Positions 45,463 through 53,286 of a stretch of 64,000 nt of DNA are shown piece after piece. The position numbers and the translations under genes are program-made. This DNA is from Dorea sp. (lineage in GTDB: Bacteria > Bacillota > Clostridia > Lachnospirales > Lachnospiraceae). Where the stretch lies: the NCBI GenBank assembly GCA_022769185.1, contig JALEKG010000090.1, forward strand, positions 1 through 64,000, in the 5' to 3' direction. The notes under the pieces were generated by a model that saw nothing but the letters and a program-made list of their open reading frames with translations, made no database searches and had not been told where the DNA came from. The stretch's first letter is position 1. Each line of letters opens with the position of its first letter.

Positions 45463-45493
45463 AAGGCCAGATAGACTTATGTTATCTGGCCTT
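45463..45493. terminator. Terminator after the SseB-like gene
   Basis: AAGGCCAGATA pairs perfectly with TATCTGGCCTT over a 9-base loop, preceded by AAAA. It can work for both the SseB-like gene and, in reverse, the convergent cold-shock gene. Confidence 0.75.
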
Positions 45494-45597
45494 CGCATTA
45501 ATCTTATTTACCATGTATTACTTTTAAATATCTAAATCAAAAAATAGCATATGTTTATATAAATAAAAGGTACATCCAAACTTAGATTAGTGTGTGA

Positions 45598-45795
45598 TTA
45601 AAGTTTTGTTACATTGACAGCCTGTGGACCCTTAGCTCCTTCAGTCACATCATATTCCACTTCCTGGCCTTCTTCAAGAGTCTTGAAGCCTTCCATGTTC
45701 AGACCGGAATAGTGTACAAATACATCGTGACCTTCTGCGTCAGAAATAAAGCCGTAGCCTTTTTGGTTATTAAACCATTTTACTGTACCTTTCAT
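45598..45795 (-). CDS. Cold-shock protein (CspA family)
   Basis: 65 residues. RNP1 KGYGFI and RNP2 VFVHYS are both visible ([24 protein letters not shown]). It is a single-stranded nucleic-acid chaperone in the cytoplasm. GGAGG precedes the start. It is divergent from ptsI and has a long imperfect hairpin in its 5' leader that may be temperature-sensitive (inference). Confidence 0.95.
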   Translation of the reverse strand: MKGTVKWFNNQKGYGFISDAEGHDVFVHYSGLNMEGFKTLEEGQEVEYDVTEGAKGPQAVNVTKL

Positions 45796-45825
45796 TCTGA
45801 TACCTCCATAATAATTTGATAAAAC

Positions 45826-45860
45826 AGCACGATTTATAAATATAATTTATAGATTGTGCT
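45826..45860 (-). repeat. 16-base imperfect inverted repeat in the cold-shock leader
   Basis: AGCACGATTTATAAAT and ATTTATAGATTGTGCT pair with two wobble positions around a three-base loop, between the promoter and the start of the cold-shock gene. Long structured leaders are known to control csp genes. Confidence 0.65.
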
Positions 45861-45865
45861 TGGTC

Positions 45866-45894
45866 ATATTATCATATATTGATAAATAAGTCAA
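45866..45894 (-). promoter_or_regulatory. Promoter of the cold-shock gene
   Basis: On the minus strand TTGACT (45894-45889), 17 bases, TGA-TAATAT (45871-45866, extended -10). Confidence 0.7.
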
Positions 45895-45900
45895 TGAAAT

Positions 45901-45927
45901 TTGTGAAAAAATTGTGTTTTTTCACAA
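45901..45927. repeat. Perfect 11-base inverted repeat between divergent csp and ptsI promoters
   Basis: TTGTGAAAAAA-TTGTG-TTTTTTCACAA. It sits between the two divergent promoters, so it may be an operator or a terminator-like insulator. Confidence 0.6.
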
Positions 45928-45940
45928 AAACCTATTCCAC

Positions 45941-45969
45941 TTGACGAAATCTAGACAAAAGTGTAAAGT
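45941..45969 (+). promoter_or_regulatory. Probable promoter of ptsI
   Basis: TTGACG (45941-45946), 17 bases, TAAAGT (45964-45969). The -10 is weak. Confidence 0.45.
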
Positions 45970-46006
45970 ATTATTATCCAAAAGAAGTAAAGGGTATGGA
46001 AATAAT

Positions 46007-47632
46007 ATGATTACATTAACGGGGAAAAAAATATCGGAAGGAATTGCGATTGGGAAGATTTGCTTTTATAAAAGGGATGCGAAAGAGATTCGCCGCATTT
46101 ATGTAAAAGATGTGGAAAAAGAAGTCATGCGTTTTCAAAAAGCAAGGCTGAAAGGTGTTCAGGAATTGAAATCATTGTATGATTCGGCTTCTAAAGAAGT
46201 CGGGGAAGCGAATGCTACAATTTTTGAAATGCAGCAGATGATTCTGGAAGATCAGGAGTTTATCAGCCAGGTGACAGGAATTATCGTAGAGCAGAAACTG
46301 AATGCAGAATATGCTTTGAAGAATGTCGCTGAAAATTTTATATCATATGCAATCAAAAATGATAAGAATTACATACAGGGACATGAGGCAGATGTCAAAG
46401 ATGTGGTGAATCGTGTCCTTCGTATTCTATCCAGAGCATGGAAGGATAAGATGTTGACAGACGAGCCGTTTGTACTTGCAGCAGGAGAATTATATCCTAG
46501 TGAAGCAGTCCAGCTGGATAAGACGAAAGTACTCGGATTTGTTACGCGTTATGGAACGATCAATTCTCATACCGCTGTTCTTGCCAGAACGAAAGGAATA
46601 CCGGCAGTAATTGGCCTTGGTGAAGCATTAAAAAAAGAGTATGATGGTAAAACGATAATTGTTGACGGATTTGATGGGAAGATTTATATTGAGCCAGATT
46701 ATGCAACGATTACGAAGATGAGGCAGAGACAGGATGAAAATCATACACAGGTTGTGAATCTGGAGCGGCTGAAGGGGAAAGAAAATATAACCCAGAGCGG
46801 ACAGAAGATTGATGTGTGTGCCAATATCGGAGCCAGAGAAGATATTGAAAATGTCCTCCGATGCGATGCAGGCGGAATTGGTCTGTTTCGAAGTGAATTT
46901 CTTTATATGGAAAACAGAGCAAAGCTTCCGACAGAAGAACAGCAGTTCCAGACTTACAGACTGGCTGCGGAAGCAATGGGTAATAAAAAAGTAGTGATCC
47001 GGACGGCGGATCTGGGAGGCGATAAGATTGCAGAGTGTCTGGATCTGGGCGAGGAACCAAACCCGGCTATCGGGTATAGAGGAATCAGGGTATCGCTGGA
47101 TAAAGAGGAGATTTTTAAAACTCAGCTGCATGCGATACTTCGGGCATCGGCTTATGGAAATATTTCTGTAATGTTTCCTATGATTACTTCCATTGAAGAG
47201 GTCAAACAGGCAAAAAGGATTTTAGAAAAAGTAAAAAAAGAACTGAAAGAAGAAAAGATTCCGTATAATGAAGAAATACAGGTCGGTGTCATGATTGAAA
47301 CTCCTGCAGCGGTTATGATCAGCGGAGAACTTGCAAGAGAAGTGGACTTTTTCAGTATTGGAACAAATGATCTCTCACAGCTTACACTTGGAATGGACAG
47401 AACGAATCATAAACTGGAAAAATGGTATGATCCACATCATCCGGCGCTTTTGAAAATGATTCGTATTATAGCAAATAATGTTCATTTGGAAGGAAAAAGG
47501 ATCAGTATCTGCGGAGATCTGGCAGCGGATCTTGAACTTACGGAACAGTTTATCCAGATGGGAATCGATGAGTTGTCTGTAGCGCCAAATCAAGTATTGG
47601 CACTGCGTAAAAAGATTCGAGAAATACAATGA
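46007..47632 (+). CDS. ptsI: PTS enzyme I (phosphoenolpyruvate-protein phosphotransferase)
   Basis: 541 residues from the ATG at 46007; the track start adds 31 residues read through the promoter. It takes phosphate from PEP and passes it to HPr. The phospho-histidine is His188 in TINSHTAVLARTKGIPAVIG; the usual GGRTSHTA is here YGTINSHTA. The C-terminal PEP-binding barrel has DLGGDKI, GYRGIRVSL, VMIETPAAVM and FFSIGTNDLSQL. It is ~30 residues shorter than E. coli EI. No HPr gene is adjacent. Confidence 0.9.
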   Translation: MITLTGKKISEGIAIGKICFYKRDAKEIRRIYVKDVEKEVMRFQKARLKGVQELKSLYDSASKEVGEANATIFEMQQMILEDQEFISQVTGIIVEQKLNAEYALKNVAENFISYAIKNDKNYIQGHEADVKDVVNRVLRILSRAWKDKMLTDEPFVLAAGELYPSEAVQLDKTKVLGFVTRYGTINSHTAVLARTKGIPAVIGLGEALKKEYDGKTIIVDGFDGKIYIEPDYATITKMRQRQDENHTQVVNLERLKGKENITQSGQKIDVCANIGAREDIENVLRCDAGGIGLFRSEFLYMENRAKLPTEEQQFQTYRLAAEAMGNKKVVIRTADLGGDKIAECLDLGEEPNPAIGYRGIRVSLDKEEIFKTQLHAILRASAYGNISVMFPMITSIEEVKQAKRILEKVKKELKEEKIPYNEEIQVGVMIETPAAVMISGELAREVDFFSIGTNDLSQLTLGMDRTNHKLEKWYDPHHPALLKMIRIIANNVHLEGKRISICGDLAADLELTEQFIQMGIDELSVAPNQVLALRKKIREIQ

Positions 47633-47639
47633 TTTTTTG

Positions 47640-47669
47640 ACGGACCCGTTTACTTTGCGGGTCTGTTTT
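47640..47669 (+). terminator. Terminator after ptsI
   Basis: ACGGACCCG pairs with CGGGTCTGT (one G-U) over a 9-base loop, followed by TTT. Confidence 0.85.
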
Positions 47670-47721
47670 GTTAGAATAAGATTGTTATTTTATCAATGGG
47701 AGACATGAAGGAGGAAATCAC

Positions 47722-49104
47722 ATGTTAGAAAAGTTTTTTAAACTGAGTGAAAACGGTACAGATGTGAAGACAGAAGTCCTTGCCGGTATCACAACATTCA
47801 TGACGATGGCCTATATTCTGGCGGTTAATCCGAGCATTCTTTCTGCAGCCGGAATGGATCAGGGGGCAGTTTTTACTGCTACGGCATTGGCATCTCTGAT
47901 AGGTACGCTTTTGATGGCGCTTTTTGCAAATTATCCGTTTGCACTGGCACCAGGGATGGGACTGAATGCATATTTTGCTTATACCGTTGTTCTCGGAATG
48001 GGATATAAGTGGGAAGTTGCTTTGACAGCAGTATTTGTAGAAGGTATTATTTTTATTGTATTATCTTTAACAAATGTTCGTGAAGCAATTTTTAATGCGA
48101 TTCCGATGAATCTGAAAGCTGCTGTCAGTGTGGGAATCGGTTTATTTATTGCATTTATTGGTCTTCAGAATGCGAATATCGTTGTTGGTGGTGCTACGCT
48201 TGTAGAACTCTTCACTTTAGATGGATATAATGCAGCAAATGGAGTAGAAGCTTCATTTAACAATGTTGGAATCACTGTATTGCTTGCAATCGTGGGTGTT
48301 CTTATTATCGGTATTCTCGTGATTAAAAATGTGAAAGGTAATATTTTGTGGGGGATTTTGATTACTTGGCTTCTTGGAATCCTCTGTCAGTTTGCTGGTA
48401 TCTATGTTCCAAATCCAGAACTGGGATTCTACAGTCTTCTTCCGGATTTTAGCAACGGACTCGCAATTCCAAGTATTGCACCTGTTTTTGCAAAGATTGA
48501 TTTTAAAGGAATTTTTTCGGTTGATTTTATAGTAGTAATTTTTGCATTTCTGTTTGTAGATATGTTTGATACGATAGGAACATTGATCGGTGTATCATCT
48601 AAGGCAGATATGTTGGACGAGAATGGAAAACTTCCACATATCAAAGGTGCTCTTCTTGCTGATGCGGTTGCAACAACAGTAGGTGCTGTTTTAGGAACAA
48701 CAACGACTACAACATTTGTAGAAAGTGCATCTGGTGTAACTGAAGGTGGTAGAACCGGTCTGACAGCTGTTACCACAGCAATTCTTTTTGGACTGGCATT
48801 GTTCCTGTCACCAATCTTTCTTGCAATACCATCATTTGCAACAGCACCGGCGTTGATCGTGGTAGGTTTCTATATGCTGACAAATGTTACGAATATTGAT
48901 TTCAGTGATATTTCAGAAGCTCTTCCGTGCTATATTTGTATTCTTGCTATGCCATTTTTCTACAGTATTTCAGAAGGAATTGCAATGGGCGTAATTTCTT
49001 ACGTGGCATTAAATTTGATTACAGGTAAAGCAAAAGAGAAAAAGATCAGCGTGCTGATGTATGTACTTGCAATATTGTTTATCTTGAAATATATATTCCT
49101 GTAA
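47722..49104 (+). CDS. NCS2-type purine permease (AzgA/PbuG family)
   Basis: 460 residues with about 13 membrane helices. It opens with TDVKTEVLAGITTFMTMAYIL and contains ALAPGMGLNAYFAYTVV and the GTTTTTTFVESASGVTEGGRTGL signature of the AzgA-like guanine/hypoxanthine permeases. It takes up adenine, guanine or hypoxanthine by proton symport in characterised relatives. No purine (PbuG-type) riboswitch was noticed in the 90-base gap upstream. Confidence 0.9.
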   Translation: MLEKFFKLSENGTDVKTEVLAGITTFMTMAYILAVNPSILSAAGMDQGAVFTATALASLIGTLLMALFANYPFALAPGMGLNAYFAYTVVLGMGYKWEVALTAVFVEGIIFIVLSLTNVREAIFNAIPMNLKAAVSVGIGLFIAFIGLQNANIVVGGATLVELFTLDGYNAANGVEASFNNVGITVLLAIVGVLIIGILVIKNVKGNILWGILITWLLGILCQFAGIYVPNPELGFYSLLPDFSNGLAIPSIAPVFAKIDFKGIFSVDFIVVIFAFLFVDMFDTIGTLIGVSSKADMLDENGKLPHIKGALLADAVATTVGAVLGTTTTTTFVESASGVTEGGRTGLTAVTTAILFGLALFLSPIFLAIPSFATAPALIVVGFYMLTNVTNIDFSDISEALPCYICILAMPFFYSISEGIAMGVISYVALNLITGKAKEKKISVLMYVLAILFILKYIFL

Positions 49105-49142
49105 AATCAAGATTCGTTTGTGAGTTTGGTTATAAGGATCAG

Positions 49143-49166
49143 GGACCGGGGTTTCCGGTCCTTTTT
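49143..49166 (+). terminator. Terminator after the purine permease
   Basis: GGACCGG-GGTTT-CCGGTCC followed by TTTTT, a compact classical terminator. Confidence 0.9.
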
Positions 49167-49208
49167 CAGTTGACTGTCGTGTATGTGATAAAAATAACAG
49201 GAGAAATA

Positions 49209-49646
49209 ATGGCAGAACTTGCATCTATCATAACAAAAATAATATTTCTTATGATTCTTATTCGGATTGCATTTCTGGATCTGAGAAATCAAAGAATTTA
49301 TAATCGTGATATTATGATCATTGTATGGTTGTCTCTGATCGGTATGTATACGATACCAGAAATTCCGGTTCTCTCAAAGCTGACTGGAGTAATAGGTATC
49401 AGTATTCCGATGCTCTTGATTGCAATTATAAGGCGGGGAGCATTTGGCGGAGGAGATATAAAACTTATGGCGGCGGGAGGATTGTTTCTTGGATGGGAAA
49501 AGATATTATCAGCAGTGGTTCTTGCTGTTTTTAGTGCAGGAATTTATTGCTGTTATCTGTTGTTTGTAAAAAAAGCAGGTCGTAAGGCAGTTTTTCCACT
49601 CGGTCCTTTTCTGTGTTTCGGAATGGCTATGGCACTGGTGATGTGA
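49209..49646 (+). CDS. A24 family prepilin peptidase, short form
   Basis: 145 residues from ATG 49209, six bases after AGGAG; earlier codons would start within the terminator. It is an integral membrane aspartyl protease: the first Asp is in IAFLDLRNQRIYN and the second in GGGDIKLMAAG. It lacks the N-methyltransferase domain of PilD, as do TadV/FlaK/ComC-short enzymes. It would cut type IV pilin-like leaders, but no such pilin, ATPase or secretin gene is nearby; the sortase pilus does not need it. Confidence 0.88.
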   Translation: MAELASIITKIIFLMILIRIAFLDLRNQRIYNRDIMIIVWLSLIGMYTIPEIPVLSKLTGVIGISIPMLLIAIIRRGAFGGGDIKLMAAGGLFLGWEKILSAVVLAVFSAGIYCCYLLFVKKAGRKAVFPLGPFLCFGMAMALVM

Positions 49647-49698
49647 GAAAAAAGCAATAGTTGTTATAGCTGTTTTGCTCAGAAACAGGGATATGACC

Positions 49699-49727
49699 TT
49701 GCAGAGCAGGGATAAAATCAATATAAT
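49699..49727 (+). promoter_or_regulatory. Promoter of the ABC-F gene
   Basis: TTGCAG (49699-49704), 17 bases, TATAAT (49722-49727), leaving a ~65-base leader. It contains an imperfect TCAGT/ACTGA repeat. Confidence 0.7.
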
Positions 49728-49797
49728 GATAGTAGTGTCAGTGTACGTCTTGTGTATGGAATACTGACTGAGATGAAAAAAGGTGAAGGATACAAAA

Positions 49798-51606
49798 ATG
49801 AACTTACTGACAATGGAGCACATTACAAAATCCTATACAGACAGGATCCTTCTGGATGATGTGGGATTTAGTATGAATGAAAAAGAAAAAATCGGAGTTA
49901 TTGGAATAAATGGAATGGGAAAGTCTACGCTTCTTAAGGTGGCAGCGGGGATTGAACCGTGTGATGCAGGGAAGATTAGTATGGGAAACCAGGTGAAGAT
50001 CTGTTACCTGCCCCAGACCCCGGTGTTTGAAGAGGGGGCGACGATTCTTCAAGCTGCAATCAAGGGAAATGTGGATGAGATGAACCAGTGGACGATTGAG
50101 GCAGATGCGAAAGCAATGTTGAATAAGCTGGGGTTTGCAGATTATGAAGAACACGTTGAACATATGTCTGGTGGACAGAAAAAAAGGATTGCATTGGTAA
50201 ATGCGCTTTTGTCACCGGCCGATATTCTCGTGTTAGATGAACCGACAAACCACTTGGATAATGCCATGTCAGAATGGCTGGAAGAATATCTGATACAATT
50301 TAAAGGTGCTATTCTTATGGTGACACACGACCGCTATTTTCTGGATCGTGTTGTGAATAGAATTGTAGAAGTAGATCAGGGAAAGCTCTATAGTTATCCG
50401 GGAAATTATTCGGAATTTATCCGGTTAAAAGAAGAACGGCAGAACATAGCACTGGCGGCAGAACGCAAGAGAAAGAGCCTTTTGAGAACGGAATTGGAAT
50501 GGTTAAACCGCGGGGCAAGGGCAAGAAGTACGAAGCAGAAAGCCCATATTGATCGAATCAGAGCGATGCAGGAAATGAAAGATATTCAGGAAGAGAAACG
50601 TGTGGTTTTGGATTCGGTAGCGTCACGTATGGGAAATAAAACGATAGAGGTACGGGGAGTTTCGAAAGCTTACGGTGATCGAAAGCTGATAAATAATTAT
50701 AGTTATATTTTTCTGAAAGATGACAGGATAGGAATTATTGGTCCTAATGGATGTGGGAAGACAACGTTACTTAAGATCATTGATGGTATTGTAAAGCCGG
50801 ATTCCGGAGATGTCGAAATCGGACAGACCATACGGATCGGATATTTTTCTCAGGAAAATGAATACATGGATGATTCCATGAAAGCGATTGATTATGTAAA
50901 AGAGGCTGGCGAATATGTGGCAACTTCGGATGGGAGAATCACAGCATCTCAGATGCTGGAAAGATTTTTATTTGACGGAGCTATGCAATGGTCAAAGAGT
51001 GAGAAACTTTCCGGTGGAGAGAAGAGAAGACTTTATCTGATGCGTGTCCTGATGGAGGCTCCAAATATATTGATTCTGGATGAGCCGACGAATGATCTGG
51101 ATATTCAGACCCTTACAATATTGGAGGATTATCTGGATCACTTTGATGGAATCATTATTATTGTCTCTCATGACAGATATTTCCTGGATCGTACAGTGAA
51201 CCGGATTTTTTCATTTGAAGGAGATGTTGTGATACGACAGTTTGAGGGCGGATATTCGGATTATCTGATCCGCAAGGAACTGGAAATACCGGAAGAACCT
51301 GATGAGAAAAGTAAGGAAAAGTCTTCCAGAATACAAAAAAACACATGGAAACAGCCATCAAAAAAACTAAGATTTACGTATAAAGAGCAGAAAGAATTTG
51401 AAACAATCGATGATGAGATTACCGGTTTAGAAGAAGAAATTGAACAGATGGACCAGAAGATTACGGAAAATGTAACGAACTCAGCCAGATTGAATGAACT
51501 TGTGAAGAGCAAAGAAGAATTAGAAGCAAAACTGGATGAAAAGATGGAGCGCTGGGTATATCTGAACGATCTGAATGAAAAAATTATGAAACAACAAGAA
51601 GGATAA
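49798..51606 (+). CDS. ABC-F family ATPase (ribosome-associated, Uup-like)
   Basis: 602 residues from the ATG at 49798, preceded by AAGGTGAAGGA. Two ATPase domains without membrane helices: Walker A GINGMGKST near 34-42 and GPNGCGKTT in the second half, signatures MSGGQKKR and LSGGEKRR, a P-site linker between them (RKSLLRTELEWLNRGARARSTKQKAHIDR) and a C-terminal coiled coil (EEEIEQMDQKITENVTNS...LEAKLDEKM) as in Uup. Members act on translating ribosomes; some give antibiotic protection, but nothing here shows that. Its leader is short. Confidence 0.92.
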   Translation: MNLLTMEHITKSYTDRILLDDVGFSMNEKEKIGVIGINGMGKSTLLKVAAGIEPCDAGKISMGNQVKICYLPQTPVFEEGATILQAAIKGNVDEMNQWTIEADAKAMLNKLGFADYEEHVEHMSGGQKKRIALVNALLSPADILVLDEPTNHLDNAMSEWLEEYLIQFKGAILMVTHDRYFLDRVVNRIVEVDQGKLYSYPGNYSEFIRLKEERQNIALAAERKRKSLLRTELEWLNRGARARSTKQKAHIDRIRAMQEMKDIQEEKRVVLDSVASRMGNKTIEVRGVSKAYGDRKLINNYSYIFLKDDRIGIIGPNGCGKTTLLKIIDGIVKPDSGDVEIGQTIRIGYFSQENEYMDDSMKAIDYVKEAGEYVATSDGRITASQMLERFLFDGAMQWSKSEKLSGGEKRRLYLMRVLMEAPNILILDEPTNDLDIQTLTILEDYLDHFDGIIIIVSHDRYFLDRTVNRIFSFEGDVVIRQFEGGYSDYLIRKELEIPEEPDEKSKEKSSRIQKNTWKQPSKKLRFTYKEQKEFETIDDEITGLEEEIEQMDQKITENVTNSARLNELVKSKEELEAKLDEKMERWVYLNDLNEKIMKQQEG

Positions 51607-51622
51607 AGGAGGAGAGATTCAT

Positions 51623-52348
51623 ATGTGGACACGAGAAAGATTAAAGACAAATGGTAAAATTGCATTTAAGAGAAATTACTGGCCATGCGTGGGTGCAGCA
51701 TTTATTGTGAGTCTTATCACAGCATTAGGCGGTTCTGGAAATGCAGGGAGTAATACTTCAGAAAAGGTAGATTATTATAGTGAAGGGAGCAGTATCATTG
51801 GGCATCATTATTCTTTCCCTTTGATAGGAATGCTGACGGGTAGTATTATAGTCGTACTTGCGATCCTGGGAATTTTACTTGCAGTCTTTATCGGTACTGT
51901 AGTAGAAATGGGAGGAAAACGTTTTTTTATTCTGAATAAAACAGGTATGCCTTCTGTCGGGACAGTTTTTGATGGATTCTGTTCCGGAAATTATGGAAAT
52001 ATTGTACTTACGATGTTTTTGAGAGAGCTTTATACATTGTTATGGTCTTTCCTGTTGATTATTCCGGGCGTAGTCAAGTACTATGAATATCTTATGGTTC
52101 CGTATATTCTGGCCGAGAATCCTGGAATGGATCGGAAAGAAGCTTTTACGATCAGTAAACGAATGATGAATGGACAGAAGATGGACGCGTTCCTTTTGTC
52201 ATTATCTTTTATCGGATGGGATATTCTAAGTTTGATTACCTGTGGAATCGTAGGTGTATTTTATGTAACACCATATAAAGAAGCGACTTTTGCGGAACTG
52301 TATGCGTTTAATAAGGCAACGGCATATGCGGAAGGGTATATACGATAG
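51623..52348 (+). CDS. DUF975 family integral membrane protein
   Basis: 241 residues. The start RERLKTNGKIAFKRNYWPCVGAAFIVSLI and later IIPGVVKYYEYLMVPYILAENP plus SKRMMNGQKMDAFLLSLSFIGW are DUF975 hallmarks. It has five or six membrane segments. The function is unknown. It starts 16 bases after the ABC-F gene and its C-terminus overlaps nothing once the next start is corrected. Confidence 0.88.
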   Translation: MWTRERLKTNGKIAFKRNYWPCVGAAFIVSLITALGGSGNAGSNTSEKVDYYSEGSSIIGHHYSFPLIGMLTGSIIVVLAILGILLAVFIGTVVEMGGKRFFILNKTGMPSVGTVFDGFCSGNYGNIVLTMFLRELYTLLWSFLLIIPGVVKYYEYLMVPYILAENPGMDRKEAFTISKRMMNGQKMDAFLLSLSFIGWDILSLITCGIVGVFYVTPYKEATFAELYAFNKATAYAEGYIR

Positions 52349-52364
52349 ACTTAGGGAGAGTAAA

Positions 52365-53282
52365 ATGACAATCAATAAATCTATGAGAAGAGTGTTAAAG
52401 GCGCTTTCTTTTGACGGAATTGAGGTGGAGGCATCCAGACATTTGGCGAATCTCAAATCGATTGATCCAATGAAAATCTTCCATAAGACCATTGATTACA
52501 AGATCTATAATGATGATTATGAGATACCGGTGCGGCTTTATCTTCCGAGAGAGGCTGTATCGGAATCTCTTCCGGTACTTCTATTCTTTCACGGTGGTGG
52601 ATGGGTAACGGAGAGTATTGATAATTATGAGCGGATCTGTGCGAGGATGGCAGCTTCGACCAACCATATCGTTGTGTCTGTTGGTTACAGACTGGCGCCG
52701 GAATATCCTTTTCCAACCGGACTTTACGATTGCTATGAAGCGGCGAAAGCGATATATATGAATCGGTTTATTCTGAATACAGATCCGCATCGGATTACAT
52801 TGATCGGTGACAGTGCCGGCGGGAATCTGGCTGCTGCAGTATCATTGATGGCAAGAGACCGTGCGGAATTTCTTCCCCGAAAGCAGATATTGATCTATCC
52901 GGCAGTCAATAATGATTATAGTGAGAATTCTCCGTTTGAGTCCGTGGAAAAATGTGGGAGCGATTATCTTCTTACTGCAGGGAAGATGAGGGATTATCTT
53001 AATTATTATGCATCCGATGAAGAGGACAAAAAGAACAAATATTTTGCACCCTTGATGGAGACAGATTATAGTAATCAGCCAAAAACATTGATTTTGACTG
53101 CCGAGTATGATCCTCTCAGAGATGAGGGTGAGGAATATGGAAAAAGATTAAAAGAAGCAGGAAATGAAGTGGAGATTCATAGAATCAAAGACGCCCTTCA
53201 TGGATATTTTGCGTTGGGGATTAAGTATTATCATGTCCAGGAAAGTTTCGAGATTATAAATCGTTTTTTAGGGGAGGATTAA
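52365..53282 (+). CDS. Alpha/beta hydrolase, HSL-type esterase
   Basis: 305 residues from the ATG at 52365, after AGGGAGAG; the track start reads back into DUF975. The oxyanion motif FFHGGGW lies near 78-84, the nucleophile serine in GDSAGGNLAAAV near 150, the acid in AEYDPLRDEG and the His in DALHGYF. It would hydrolyse short-chain esters or acyl groups. It is paired with the acyltransferase-like gene four bases downstream, which suggests a joint role on one acylated compound (inference). Confidence 0.88.
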   Translation: MTINKSMRRVLKALSFDGIEVEASRHLANLKSIDPMKIFHKTIDYKIYNDDYEIPVRLYLPREAVSESLPVLLFFHGGGWVTESIDNYERICARMAASTNHIVVSVGYRLAPEYPFPTGLYDCYEAAKAIYMNRFILNTDPHRITLIGDSAGGNLAAAVSLMARDRAEFLPRKQILIYPAVNNDYSENSPFESVEKCGSDYLLTAGKMRDYLNYYASDEEDKKNKYFAPLMETDYSNQPKTLILTAEYDPLRDEGEEYGKRLKEAGNEVEIHRIKDALHGYFALGIKYYHVQESFEIINRFLGED

Positions 53283-53286
53283 AACA

